In this document: piece after piece, positions 22,069-34,456 of the stretch | Position numbering within the stretch: position 1 is the first letter of the stretch | Layout: each line of letters begins with the position of its first letter | From: Gelatoporia subvermispora B | Lineage: Eukaryota > Basidiomycota > Agaricomycetes > Polyporales > Gelatoporiaceae | Assembly: GCA_000320605.2 (NCBI GenBank) | Contig: KB445795.1 | Location: 2,100,475 to 2,164,474, forward strand | Length of the DNA stretch: 64,000 nt | Direction: 5' to 3' | The notes under the pieces: model-generated | The model's input: the letters and a program-made list of their open reading frames with translations, nothing else | Told to the model about the DNA's origin: nothing | Databases searched by the model: none | Made by a program: the position numbers and the translations under genes

Positions 22069-22765
22069 CTACGGAGGTAGAGGAATCTCTGGAATCTGAT
22101 ATGTCGGTGCAGGGTCCCCTGACACTGTCCGTGCATGATGCGCCAGTAATCCAACCGCAGACCCGATGCTAGCCCCACCCAGTATTACTGAACGACGAAT
22201 GGTCAGACGAGACCAACTGCGACTAAAGGCGCTGCTCACGATTTGCGACGTTCGCCCTCTTCCACAAAATTGCTGGTATCAGGACTGCAAACAGGACTCC
22301 GCCAATTGTAGCATGATCGTCTGCGCGTATCGAGGCAGTCTGCGGAGCATCATGCGTCATGATCAACACCAACTTTCTGTGCACCGACTGCAATTCACTT
22401 ACATCATATGCAGCTTGTATCCTTCGTCTCCTGACTTTGTTTTCAGTTGAGTATGCAGACCTCACGTATTCGAATGCCCCTCCGCCAACAATACCTACGC
22501 AACAGTCGCCGTTGAGGGTCAAAAATTTTCGACTTACAAAACAGAGGCGGCACTCACCGGCCGACCCGCCCACCCATGTTGCGCGTAGAAGTCTGTTTAT
22601 CGAGAAATGCGACCTCCCGTATCTCGAGAACGCGATGATGGTGTACAGTGGCGGCGTTATGAGCGAGGCGATCTGGTAGCCTTTCGTCATTCCTCGTCTC
22701 ACGAGGAACTCCGTGTCTGCTGCATGGGCCTGTGGAGTTGCGGCAACAGCAAAGTTATCGGTCAT
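22069..22765 (-). CDS. small membrane protein of unknown function
   Basis: Spliced minus-strand gene with four exons, about 140-150 residues. Exon 1 ends RATWVGGSAG. Exon 2 is GIVGGGAFEYVRSAYSTENK...RRRIQAAYD. Exon 3 contains TIGGVLFAVLIPAILWKRANVAN. Exon 4 is LILGGASIGSAVGLLAHHAR followed by a Pro-rich end. Three glycine-rich hydrophobic segments (TYQIASLITPP-like, TIGGVLFAVLIPAILW, ILGGASIGSAVGLLA) suggest a small multi-span membrane protein, perhaps mitochondrial. The donors (GTGAGT, GTAAGT, GTGAGC) and acceptors are good. I do not recognise a named family. Confidence 0.7.
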
Positions 22766-23181
22766 GGTTGTCGCCTCGTTACAATGAAATCCAAAGTCCT
22801 GTGTATGCCGGCTTAGGAGGGCGGGGTCGTGGGTCCTTCCGCCCCCGGCCAGTCGCGGCGTTCATCGCAGGGTATGGAGGAGATCACGTTATCCATGACG
22901 CGATGCATGTGACCTCGGCACTACGCGTCTCGCGTGCACGCGCCCGAGCATTTTAGTCCGAGTCCCAGGCGGATGACACCAGCGGTCCAACACGCGTCTT
23001 TGACTGAATGGTAGGAACCAGCACTCCGCGTGCGGTCGTTGAGGATGAGTAGCAACAATAAGGCACATTACAAACATTGTGACAGAGGCTGAACTACTCA
23101 ATTTAACAGCCAAACTGTGTGTAGAAAATATCGCTAAATCGACGTCCCTTGACACTCGAGCGGATCAATGCCTTGAGAGGA
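22766..23181. other. intergenic between membrane protein and Argonaute 3' end
   Basis: 416 bp holding the upstream region of the minus-strand membrane protein and the 3' flank of the Argonaute gene. It contains CACGTT and TGCATGTGACC motifs. No gene seen. Confidence 0.5.
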
Positions 23182-26100
23182 TCACAGGAAAAAGAACTTC
23201 TTCTTCAACGGAGTTCTGCGACTACCCAGGGCTGCATTCCAAAATCCCACATTGACCTTGTATTTGCCGTCCCCATCGTCAGCCGTTGCATCACCTTGGG
23301 ATTGCGCTGCGTCACGCAACATCTGGGGATCGAAGTGGTACGCTCCCACGTGAGTGCAGACTTTCTGTGAACAGATCATATATCAGTGATAACATGTAGC
23401 GCATCATACAGTGGTGCGCTGACATCGGCATCTACAAAAAAGTTCAAGATGCATGACAAACGAAGATGACAATGAGCCCCACAATATATAGGAGCCGGGA
23501 TAGACACGGCAGACGTTGCACTTGCGTAAACATGGCAAAGGGCAAAAGATAGTTCCTGTAAACTTCGGACCGGCGATTAGATACGTCAAGAGACAACGGG
23601 CCGGACTTACTCGTCTGCACTCATTTCGTTCTCGTCGAACAGGACTGTGTAATGACTAGGCCGTGCCGCTGGTAGTATGGTGCACTGTCAGGGTCCAGGA
23701 ATTTCTTGAGCATGAGAATTACGCACTTCCATGGAGTGCATCATGCGACTGTAAGAAATAATCGAAGTAGACCGGACTCGTGATATTCTTGTCAACGACC
23801 AACCCCGGCAGACAGTTCTCGCTGTTCGACACGTTCCTACGAGTGTATGATTAGCGCCTCGTTCTAGAACGGTGGCCGTATTACTTGCCTATTACCTTCT
23901 TTGGGAAAGAATCGTACATGATGCCTGTGTCATTATGCAGCACGTGGTTCAGCTCCAAAAAACAAAGATCCGAAAGGACGAGAGAAGACCTTTTCGTAAC
24001 GACTATGTATGTGATCTTCGGGGACGAGCCACCTTGGAAATTGCCGATTCGCTCGAAGGCACCTGTGGGCCGGCTGGGTCTACGGCAGTTCAGACTGAAA
24101 AGTATACATACGTCGTATCAACATCAACTCCCGGGCAGCAACTTGCCCGAACTGTCCCTGGGAGATGCCATCGCGAAAGAAGATAATACGTTGAGGCCAA
24201 TCCTTCTTGACGTCATGATAATCACGAAGTAATTGCTGTGAATACCGTTATCACTGAACTTCCAAGGAGTCATTATGGTCAAGACTTGCCTCTAGCATTC
24301 CGTGGAGCTGACCAATAAATTCCTCGGTAGGCGACTGCGCCCTGGCAGAATAGGAATATGTGGTGAAGTGCCCGTTCATGGAGCCCACGACAGCTGAAAC
24401 AGACGGACGATCGAATACACCCGGGGGCGGATGACTAACGTCCGCGCCTGAAACTATCATCAATGGTATCGTCGCGACGATGGACTCAAGACCAAACCAA
24501 TTATCATAGTCTGCTGTGACCACACCCTATCCGCGTACATCGAAGTGAGAGCTATGGAATTGATCCCACCGAGTTTCGCGTTGATTCTAGACCTTCGTCA
24601 GATGACCCTGCGCTCATTGCGAAGCAGTAACACATACTTAAGGGCCACGTTGTTGCAATATTGATTGTTGACTGCATTTCGTTTGACTTTGTCTATGCGC
24701 TAAACATCTGGGTCAGACACCATGTTGCGACTTCGGACCTTAATTACTGACGCAACACTGGGTTGAGATTCCGATCATCCTATCTCCCCATTGCTTGACA
24801 GCAGTCTTGATCTCAATGGCACTCTCGGGAAGTATGACTAGTACAAATCTGGGGAGCTTCTCGGGATTCTTGCGGGGATCATACCCAGGCTTGGATTTAT
24901 CTTTGGGGTCCGGTAGGAGATGTTCTAATGTCTGAGATAGCGTTAGAACCGAAGATAAGAGGCTGTCTTCTTGCTACTCAACTGGTAGAATGTTCTGTCC
25001 TGTGCCGCGTTGGGTCCGCCTGTTATTGTCGATCTGCACCCCTTGTACAGATGCGTCAGCAAATTCCCGACACTAATTTCGATTAGGAGCCTACCCAGCC
25101 TCTTTAAGCATTGGACGAGGCTATTCACGAACTGATCGACGAAATGCTCATCTTGGCTACCAACAAAGATCGCTACTCCCCATACGGGCGCAACTGCAGG
25201 CCGGAAAGCCCGCAATTGTGGTTTCGCCACGTTCCAGCGACCTGCTCGGACTATCTGCTGGGAGTCAGTCCTACACCAACGGTTCTGGAAGATAGAACAT
25301 TACCGCCTCAGTCTGAAACATAATTCGTGGGGCTTGAAGATTACGAGCTTCAACTTGAATCGGGTGATGATTGACACGCATCCCTGAGTGTGTTGGATCA
25401 GTCGCATCGAAATTGAGGGTCTGGTCGGGGAAACCTTTAGACGAATGATCGTTAGTCACAACATTATGCAGCGCTTACACGTGGCAAGGTATCCCTAGTG
25501 ATCTCATCGAGTCGTTGACGGGGCTTGCCTTTCGCCATCTTGAGCATCAAATGACGACCTTGTCCGTCTTCGGGCAGCTTGCCTTTGAACAATTGGCCAG
25601 GGATAACCCTGCAAAGTTCGATTGGAACAATGGTGCCAGCCCTGTTCCTAACGCCGGGCCACTGAGGAAATTTCAAGACCTTTAAGTGCGTCATATAGTA
25701 ATAATCCTATGTGAGATATTTCCGTCAGTGAGAATTTCGCCTTGTGATTCATAATGATCTAGGTAGATCCACCTTAATGGTAATCGGTGCTGGTGTATCG
25801 TTTCCCTTCATCTCAAATACAAAATCGCCTGCCTTGGGGACCAGGCCGACTATGGTCATTTGTCGCTCACGCCCGGGTACCCCGCCCCATGCAACGATAA
25901 TGCCATACAGAAATTGGCGAATTTGCCTCCAAAGCGAGTCGGTCTCTTGCACAGCTAGCTGACGAGCGTTATTAAGCGAGAACCTAGCCATGAGGACATC
26001 GGACAAAGAACCGCCTTGAATCCTGTGTGCTGTGAGTAAGAGACGCAAGCAATACGTAGAGTACGTACATGATTCCAGTCGTCATGTCGACGTTGATAGC

Positions 26101-27028
26101 AAGCCCTTGCAGAGTGGGACGGACACTCCTGCGCGTTCATGTAAGTTTGGCAGGATCGGAAAGCGTTGGTTTCACCTACTGGAATACGCCCTTCCATGCC
26201 TCCAGCGCATTTCCGAGAGGCACGCTACCTATGTCTGTATAGAATATACGATAGTTCTTTTGATGAGCAGGAGTAACGTATTTGCTATCGCAAGGAGTCA
26301 GCTGAATCTGAGAGTCTTCGATTACAGCGATACGTACATGTTGGGCAACTGCCGTAAGTAGATCTGCAACATATTGATGACATCCGGGCGGCCGGCTTCT
26401 GCCCAGGCGATGACATCCCTGATAAGCGAATAATTGGTCCCCCACTGATACTATCGCAGCTGTCCAACAGACTTACCGCGATGCGAACTTGGTAACTTCC
26501 GTTAATTTAACCTGCAACCTCGCTGCACGCTCTGGCGAAGCTTTCTCGTTCAATTCTCTGAGGTCATACTACACATCATAAGCTCAGTTTGCAAATAGTA
26601 TATCGGATTACTTCCACATACCGTCCCGGACGGAATGCGCTGAGCAAAGTATATTATACTGCGTCCGTCGTACGCGCCTTTTGCGACGAATATATCAGCA
26701 TGGTCCAGTTGCAGCCTGTATAGTAGTTCCTGAGCTCGCGTGCGTCCGATAGTGGGAGGCTCTGCCTTTCCCGGCTTTACAAAGGCTTCAATAGATGTCA
26801 TTGATACAGTAAACTTCCCTGTGTCCTGCCCTGTGCTCACCCACTGATCAAGAGTCAAACAATCAGAAGACACCCTCGATATCTAAAACGCGGGACCATA
26901 CCGTCATATTGATAGAAATCGATCTTGTAGTTGGGAATGAATCTAAACATGTTACTGAGAACATCGACGCGTGTGCCCCGTGTACCTGGCTTATGCTCCG
27001 CCGAGCGACGCAGAAGGACTTGAGTCAT
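23182..27028 (-). CDS. Argonaute (RNA interference slicer-type)
   Basis: Core protein of RNA silencing that binds small guide RNAs. Domains in order: N domain (GTRGTRVDVLSNMFRFIPNY, then LLYRLQLDHADIF), linker (DVINMLQIYLRQLPN, ALEAWKGVFQSVRP), PAZ (DYYYMTHLKVLKFPQWPGV, VPIELCRVIPGQLFK), MID (PRFVLVILPE, GDRNLN) and PIWI. PIWI shows MIVSGADVSHPPPG, SPTEEFIGQL, RIIFFRDGISQGQFGQ, ITYIVVTKRHHVRFFP, YFDYFLQSHDALHGT and IPAPIYYADKVC. The catalytic positions therefore read D-E-D-D, compatible with slicing. It ends KKKFFFL, as Argonautes end in a hydrophobic residue. The gene is very intron-rich (over 20 introns), including an 8-nt exon. The ATG at 27028 gives a short N-terminus without the Gly/Arg-rich leader many Argonautes have. 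No Dicer or RNA-dependent RNA polymerase lies nearby. Confidence 0.93.
23424..23431 (-). other. 8-nt micro-exon of the Argonaute gene
   Basis: To join IPAPIY to KVCTHVGAYHFDP in frame, the last PIWI segment needs the 8-nt exon ATGCCGAT, which supplies the rest of Tyr plus Ala-Asp of the YYAD motif. The flanking introns are 23432-23482 (51 nt, GTGGGG...TTGTAG) and 23365-23423 (59 nt, GTCAGC...TTCACAG). The Asp is the fourth catalytic position, so skipping this exon would shift the frame and remove it. Confidence 0.75.
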
Positions 27029-28279
27029 GTCGTTTAGCAAGTCTGACTACTTGGGTGATGGGCGGTGAAGGGAAAAGGTCTGGGACGGGTCGATGTAGAA
27101 GGGTAAGATACGAGCTTGCGATTGTGAACAAAGGCGAGCAAGACTACTAGCAATGCTTCGAGCCTCATTATGAGTGTACACTCAACGTGACAACGGTCGG
27201 AGATGAGAACAACTCACTAAAGGAGCCGATGAACAATAGTTGGCGCCAAATACAGTTGTAGATCTACTAGGACGTGATGCATCGTCTCAGAATGGGAGAT
27301 ATCCGCCCAATATGTCGGAATCATGCCACCGTTCCTAACTGATGATTGAAAAAGTACTCTCACGCCGGGCGGACAGCACGAGGATGGCTGACCAGAGGGT
27401 GTTAGTATACCCGAAAGAACTCTGAATCCCTAGTCACGCAAGACAAGTGACATCTCTCTGCTACGGCTGCCTCTTCTGCCGGGCTCGAGAGCTTCATTTC
27501 GCTCTGGGCTGCCAAGACACCGTATCAATCGAAGTGACGCGAAGTTAGAAAAAAGAGCTTCGATTGTCCTAGGTTTCCCTATTGATTGATTAATAACACA
27601 ATTAGTGCTCACCCATCTGCCATTCGCATCGACCGAAGTAGAATTCATAAGCAGAGATGTGGTGATGACAATGGAGCAGTCGTCCATCGCGTAACCATGA
27701 GGCTACGATGATGAACAGCAGAATATTGTTATTTCCCAGAGACAAGTTCTATGCAGCCGGGCCGACGAGAGGGCGAGCAGGATACTCGAGTACGTCCTCA
27801 ACGTTGTCACCGCGGGCATCTGCCTAGATTTCGGCCTGATAAGCTTAGGAATTATTGTGTAAGGTGATTGAATAACACCCCAATAACTCCTTTAGAAATA
27901 ATGCCTGGACTTATTTGAGACATATATGAATTTCTTGGAATTATTTGGAAGATATGCGAATTTCTCGGCTTTACTTGAGAATTATTTTGAATAAGGCCAG
28001 CGATTAACCGATGGACTTATCCCCACATTATGCAATCACTTACCACGATAAGTTCACCATTTATCCAACAGAAATATGGATGATTGTCCGCGGTGTGTAG
28101 ACCTCTGACTAGCAGGTCAGTGTCAGGCGCTTGACTTGTGCCGGCATCACTAGACGGTCACGTGAAGATGAGCTTCTCAGTCGATCTTCATTTCAGTGGA
28201 GATCCTCCAGACGTCCTGCTATGACCACTCAGGACGGCAATCAAGAACACAGGTCCTATCAAGGATACATGTGTGAGGG
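27029..28279. other. long intergenic region, AT-rich centre
   Basis: 1.25 kb between the Argonaute start and the TEL2 stop, both on the minus strand. It holds the Argonaute promoter. A minus-strand frame at 27430-27687 has no recognisable content. The part at 27840-28080 is markedly AT-rich and carries degenerate repeats (next entry). Confidence 0.5.
27905..28000. repeat. AT-rich degenerate short repeats
   Basis: Units like ACTTATTTGAGA-CATATATGAATTTCTTGG, ATTATTTGGAAG-ATATGCGAATTTCTCGG and TTTACTTGAGA-ATTATTTTGAA follow one another at roughly 30-bp steps. Simple AT-rich duplication; no gene. Confidence 0.55.
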
Positions 28280-31200
28280 TCAGATGGATCCCATATCTAT
28301 CATAGACCTCCTCCACTTCGACGATAACTCGTCCACTTTCAATAGAACCCCCGCAGCAGCCCTCTTCAGAGCCACCTCCTGCACGCCTCCACCTCCTAAT
28401 ACACGCACACCCTGTTCCAGTCGCTCGAATACTTCCTTTGCCCACTCCCCCGTTGCATACAGCAGTGCTGTGTGTTCCAGCCCTAGCGTCCGACCACCAT
28501 CTAGATCGAGTGACCCGTCCAATACCACAAGCGCAAGTTCCAGCGCCGTGGTCAGCACCGCCGCCTCCTTGTCTTTAGCCTTGTCCTTCTCCTTGCGGGG
28601 CCTGCTCTCTGCCCCTTCTGTGTGCGCACGGATCTCCACAGGTTCGTCCGCATCCTCATCCTCCCCCTCTGCCTTCGACACAGGCCGTGTGCCGAGCGTC
28701 ACCGCGAGCTCCAGTGCGTCCGGTGCAAGGATCGCGAGCCACTCCTTCGCATTTCGTGCGGTATGCATCAACACAGCCAGTGCCGCGATGAATCGCGAGA
28801 GGACCATCGCGTTGAGAATCAGGCCCGTTCCCGCTCCGCGGTAGCGATACAATGCAGGTTGATTCGAAGTGCGCGCCTCTCGCACTTGTTCATCCCGTAA
28901 GAACAGCCAGAATCGGTTGATCATGGGGCAAATGAAGAACTCAGCAGCGACCTCGACAAATGTCGTCTTCGGAGGCGCCGCATGCAGCCCAGGGAGTTGT
29001 GACATTGCTGCGCTGCCTCTGGGCAGTTCGCTCACCTTTGCAGTCGGGCGAATGCGCAGCTGCCGTTCGCGAACGTATTGAGGGACTTTGTCTGCTGTCG
29101 CTTCCTTGCCTTTCTCGATCGCCAGCCCGCTGATGCCTTCGAGTAAAAGCTGCGCAGGATTGTTTGAGCTAAGTTCGTCCTCGGCGCTGAGGTATTTCTT
29201 GTGCAGAGCCGGTGGGAGACGCTTGCTCGGGAACGAGATTCGATCCACAGAGAGCTTTACCTGAGAGTCCTGTGGAAATGGAAGCGAGGCAAGCTCGCGC
29301 GCTCCGAGCACAAGAGCGTTGAGTATCACATAACGCTGGCTGGCGGAGTATTGGTTTTTGAAGAATTCCTCGATGAGAGCCCTACCGGATGGTTAGTCGT
29401 ACTTCGTACTGCTTCACACAATATGTGCTACTTACGGAGCTGCTTTTCGCGGACAACAGGCTACGAGTGCTGTAACCGCTGCTTGGCGCTTCTCATCAAA
29501 ACCTTCGGTCTCATAATTGTCTCGCAGACCGATCAGACCATACGCCAGGTTAACGGCATTCTCCTCTGTAATGATGATTGTCAGCAATTATGCATCTTTT
29601 GTGAACCAAATCGACGGCTTACCAAGCTCGGTGCCATACGCGCTCTTTCTCCTAATGAGTTCTTCGGCAATGTCTAAGGCGACTTCCACCTGCTCTGCCC
29701 TGACGTCTTCCTTGTCGCTCTCCAGACCACTCGTGCTGCGTATCATTTCCCCGAGCTGCGCAAGGTAAACAGGCCTGGGCACCTTCTTCTTACCCACGCG
29801 TAGTGTGGGATCCTTCTCAATTTCATCGAGCTCCGATGGCGTCGGAGACGGAGACCGGGACGAAGAGGGGAAAGCGTAGCCTGTTAAGGAGTCGTCCGAG
29901 TCGTATCCTACGTCTTCAACGGATGGCTTTATTGGATGTGTGGGAGTCCCGTGGATATTGGGAATCTCCGCGGAGATTTGCTCATTGTTCGCCAATGTCG
30001 GATTGGTATCATTCTCCAGCACACTCAAATCAGCGTCCGCGTCCCGTGCCTTGATGAGGGAGCGCAGTTTTCTTGCCCATTGCTTCTCTGGCTCATCGCC
30101 TTCCCAATCACCGAAATCAAGCTTCTTGCCAGCTCCACCTGCGACGACCTCTCCGACGAGCATGCCACATGTGCGCACAGCAACATCGAGGTGTGAAATG
30201 TACGTGGATATTGAAGAGATGAATGACGGAGAGAAAGCAAGGGTAAGGTATGGAGAAGGCGACGGCGCTGGCGCTGGAGGGAAGTTTGACAGCGCAGTGA
30301 GGAAGAGTGTAGTCATATCTAGGCACGTGTCAGTAGAAGGCATGAGACTGTCCGATGACAACTTCGACTTACAACGATGTCTGGAGAGCAAAGAATGCCT
30401 GACATGATCCGGCGTAGTCCACATGTCGGACACCCTGGTGGCGAGGATTTCCAGAGCTTTGCCCCTGTGAGCGATGATTACGAACGAGGTCACCGGGCGA
30501 AATACCTTCGGTATCAGATTGACCATCTTCAGCGCCCGCAGCCCAGCAGGAAAAGATCCTTGCATGTCCTTCGGACCAATCCCTGCCAAGCGCAATAGCA
30601 GTGAAGCTGTCAACAAGCTCTCCTCTATCCTTGCGTAGTCGCCCTAGGATCCCTCTAAGGAGTAGCGCTTCGCGCTTGACCAGCGCTCTAGTGCCCGTGG
30701 AAGGATCTAGGGCTAGCGAAACGTCCGCGAGAGCAGAAAACAGCGATGCCAAGATAGACTGCAATGCGAGGGTCGAGGCGAGCCCAGATAGTACCTCTGT
30801 CCAAAAACTTGAGTATCTGTCGACTTCCGGTGAAATAAGGCGTTCTTTGATCGTAGGCAGAGTGGCACTAAAGAACGAAGGTTGCGACGGAGACACTGTT
30901 CGTGTAGATGGGAAGGCACCGATATTGACAAGCTTAGTCAGAAGATACGCGATAGAACTAATATTCTCTAGTTATATGGGGTTAGTAACAGGGTCGTTAT
31001 TTAGACCAAGGCACCAACCTCTCGATAGTTTTGAAGAAAGCTGCCACATGAGGTGTTCACACCGTACGCTGAAATGACGGAAGTATGCTCCTTGTTCCAG
31101 TTCAACTGGAATAGCGGTGCTATCTGCTACGACATTGGCCACTTTGGCTGGAATAGCAGCGACGTTGCGCACACAATCCTCCCAGGTGATTGTTTGTTTC

Positions 31201-31682
31201 CCGGATGATGTACTGTTATGTCTTGCAAAAACAACAGAATGTAAGACGTCTATTGGGTACGATTTGCACAATGTAGCGAGCAGACGTATAGATTGCTGAC
31301 GCAAAGGAATAGATAGAAGCGTGGAGTAAGCGTGAACAGCAACTCGTCCAGCCGCAGGTGACGCAAAAGACATCGAGTCTGGGCAAAAGTATTGCTCAAC
31401 TAGTTCGAATGCGTGTTCCTGATCCAGAATAGATCCCCAGGTTGGTATGATGTGCTCGAGCAGCGCCCTCTGCAGAGGAGGAACGTGGCGATCGATGTCA
31501 AAACTCTTGCTGTGTAGTGACAAGACATCATGTTTGCGATATCGCGGAGGCAAGAGGCCTATGCAGGCGAGCGGCGCGCTGAGCAGCTGGAACAGAGTAG
31601 ATATGTCTGTTATGGGCGACTGTAGACGAGCTATGACATCTTGGATTTGCGCGAGGGCTGCGTCAAGAAATTCTGCCGACAT
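28280..31682 (-). CDS. TEL2: telomere length regulation protein Tel2 (TTT complex)
   Basis: Tel2/TELO2 is a helical-repeat scaffold that, with Tti1 and Tti2, guides Hsp90-assisted maturation of PI3K-like kinases (Mec1/ATR, Tel1/ATM, TOR). The diagnostic C-terminal Telomere_reg-2 domain lies around 29.2-29.7 kb: NAVNLAYGLIGLRDNYE, RQAAVTALVACCPRKAAP and QRYVILNALVLGARELASL. The N-terminal part is long and helical (DAALAQIQDVIARLQ, SAPLACIGLLPPRY, HIIPTWGSILDQEH). A Ser/Asp-rich linker (YDSDDSLTGYAFPSSSRSPSPTPSELDE) precedes the domain, where CK2-type sites recruit R2TP in other species. There are six or so introns; total about 1,000 residues. The ATG at 31682 is the first in its frame; the open frame continues upstream without Met, so the upstream part is probably 5' UTR. 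Confidence 0.9.
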
Positions 31683-32188
31683 TGAGCCCGCGTTGGGACG
31701 CCTGCGAGCATGCGGCGATTTGACACTGACCACAGAACGCGAAGAAGTAGCTAGAGGCCCGCGTGCGCGCTGAGATAGAGACTCGGCAGATGCGGTGGCC
31801 TCGAGGTCCAGCAAGCCACGAGGTCTTAGGCTTAGATGAGGGCGGTTGATCTGGTCGCCTTTCAGAAGAATACCTTTGGCATTGAGCGCAATTGAGCGTA
31901 ACAATCCGGGGCGTTGATTGGCTGAAAGGTAACATAACCGCAAAAATATGTATTTTTTAATGGCTGCCGGGCCAAAGGCAAGGAGGTTAGCCGGACGGCA
32001 CTGGACGGCACGTAGATGCCGAGGCTCGATCACACCAAAGAGAAGAGAAGGATGGAGAGAACCAATGACCGGACCAAACGGCTCCGAATGCAGCACCAGA
32101 TATCAGTCCTGTCGAATGCCGCAATACATATTAGGTTTGCATCCTCCACAAGTCGCTCTCGAGCTGCGCTGACCGTTCCCCTCGCACC
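31683..32188. promoter_or_regulatory. divergent promoter TEL2 / MFS
   Basis: 506 bp between two divergent starts. The minus strand happens to be open for most of it, but lacks ATG in the TEL2 frame. No TATA box is evident. Confidence 0.45.
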
Positions 32189-34456
32189 ATGTCTCAGCCT
32201 TCCGTCGTCGGCGCCGCCGAGGACAAGGCTAGCTACGCCCCAGCGGACGCTGCAGACGAGCCAGAGCTTGCTCAGCCGAAGGTGACTTACCGGGGAAGTG
32301 GTACCCACGACGACCCGTATGTTGTCGATTGGCATCCTGGCGATCCGGAGAACCCGTACAATTGGCCAAAGTCCAAGAGATGGGTCATAACTATCCAGGT
32401 GCGTAGGTTGCCAACATTTCAACGAGAGAAAGCTGGCAGTACGAGCTAAGGGAATCTACAGCTGGCTTTGTCTACGTTTACTGTGTCATTTTGCAGTAGC
32501 TGCTACACGGGAGGTTTAGAGGCTATGCAACGCGATTTGCACATGTCCCAGGAAGTGGCGATCTTGGGTGTTTCGCTCTATGTCTTGGGTTTCGGGCTAG
32601 GGTGCGTGAGCAGTCTATGCAATGTTCTCTGGCTCAAGAGGATCATCATACACAGGCCGACGGTGTTTGCGCCATTGTCCGAGGTGCGCTGGTTCCTACA
32701 TCAAACAATATACGAGGACTTACGTCACCAATTTGGGATCAACAAAGATCTTGGGACGAGTGAGTCAACGACTGGCCGTGCCTTAGCAGATCTCTGATGT
32801 GTGTTAAGCGCCCGGTGTTCCTGTTTACCTTTGCGATTTATGCGCTCTTCCATATGGGAGGTGCATTAGGCAAGAATGCAGCAACTGTCCTCGTAACACG
32901 AGCCTTTGCAGGCACTTGGGGCTCCGCACGTAGGCTGTCTAGTCTTCAGGAGCGATTGACCTCTCATTGTCGCGACTCTAGCCCTGACAAACTCTGGAGC
33001 TGGTATGGCTGATATCTGGACTGCGCGTGAACGTGGCATCGCTGCCGGATTATATGCAACTGCGCCATTCTTAGGTCCAGGTATTGTACCTCTTTCGTTC
33101 GCTATCCATCAAATACGACTTATGACTTTGTGTCGGCTGAAGTACTTGGCCCGCTGGTCGGAGGCTGGATCTCGGAAACCCGACTCGGTTGGCGATTCAA
33201 CTTCTGGATTATGTTCATGTGTTCTTGGCTGGTCTATATCATGGGCGTTCTTGTCACCCCGGAGACAGTAAGCTTGTCTTCCCCCCTTAATCAGAATATT
33301 CGACTAATGCCTACATCAAGTATCATCCTGTTTTGCTTCGCAAACGTGCGAAGAAACTTATGCACGAATCTGGGGGAAAGGTAATCTACGTTTCCAAATT
33401 CGATGCTGGGCAAAACAGGACGGTCAAGGCAGTGTTCAAGCGTAATATGGGAAGACCCTTCTGTGAGCAATCTATTCTCAGCGGTAAACTATTCTCTTGA
33501 CATCATGTATAGTATTCCTAGCAACTGAGCCTATTGTGCTCCTTATCGCGATTTACATCTCCATCGCTTATGCTACCCTTTACGCATTTTTTGCCGCCTT
33601 CCCCATCGTTTTCCAGGAACACCGTGGATTCTCGGCTGGTCAAGGAGGGTTGACCTTCCTCGGAGTCGGAGTCGGGACGATGGCGGGAACTGCTCTCACT
33701 CCAATTCAGAATCGATTATATTGGAAGGCGATGGCACGCAGTCCATCCGGCCGAGCGCCGCCCGAAGCGTACGGTATCACTGATACATGATTACACCCGT
33801 CGATGCTCACGAAGTTGGACAGGCGGCTGTACATGCCCATGATCGGAGGTCTCGGCTTACCTATAGGTCTGTTCTGGTTTGCATGGTGTGTTTGCAACCT
33901 TGATAAAAGGCTTGTCTGATGAATTGATTTGTGTGCAAACGTCTAGGACAAGTAATCCCTCCATTCACTGGATCGCGCCCGTCCTCTCCGGCATCCCTTT
34001 TGGCGTTGGTGTGGCGGTCATCATGCAAGGCATGACACAATACCTGATGGATGCATACGGGATATTCTGTGCGAGTGCTATCGCGTCGACCGTTGTACTG
34101 CGGTCAATTATCGCAGCCATTTTTCCGCTTGTGTGTCCAACCATGTACGCGAGACTAGGAGAAGAGTGGGCGTGTAGTATATTCGCCTTCCTGGCAGCGG
34201 CATGCGCGCCTATTCCCTGGCTCTTCTTTGTGAGTGTGCATCGCGCATCTGCGCCTTCTCATTTATTTACCCAATATTCTTCGCCTAGAAATTTGGATCA
34301 TGGGTGCGGAAACGCTCAAAGCATGCGGTCAAGGATACCGAGCTCGGGATTGTGAAGATTAAGCCCGCGCCGCAGCCCGCAGTTGCATCGGATACTAACA
34401 CCATCGAAATTGAACGAGGGAGTGCCGACGAGAAAGTGGTTTCTGAGAAAGCATGA
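32189..34456 (+). CDS. MFS exporter, DHA1 drug/polyamine type
   Basis: Proton-coupled major-facilitator exporter of the 12-TM DHA1 class (Tpo1/Flr1-like) in the plasma membrane; the substrate is unknown. A hydrophilic N-terminus (AQPKVTYRGSGTHDDPYVVDWHPGD) ends in the fungal motif DPENPYNWPKSKRW. TM segments follow, with PTVFAPLSEILGRRPVF as motif A, GSAPLTNSGAGMADIW, ERGIAAGLYATAPFLGPV...GPLVGGWISE, then PETYHPVLLRKRAK. The central loop leads to TM7-12 (ATEPIVLLIAIYISIAYATLYAFF; GVGVAVIMQGMTQYLMDAYG; FFKFGSWVRKRSKH). About ten short introns join in frame, including small exons around 32660 and 32750, so the gene looks intact. Starts 506 bp from the divergent TEL2. Confidence 0.9.

Noticed and set aside
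23182..31682. An RNAi defence cluster around Argonaute
   Set aside because: Neighbours are TEL2 and a small membrane protein. No Dicer, RdRP, helicase or nuclease partner lies in the interval, so no system can be claimed.
31690..32096. N-terminal extension of TEL2 by about 135 residues
   Set aside because: The frame is open but has no ATG. Its first codon in that frame is GTG, and the sequence lies in the divergent promoter.
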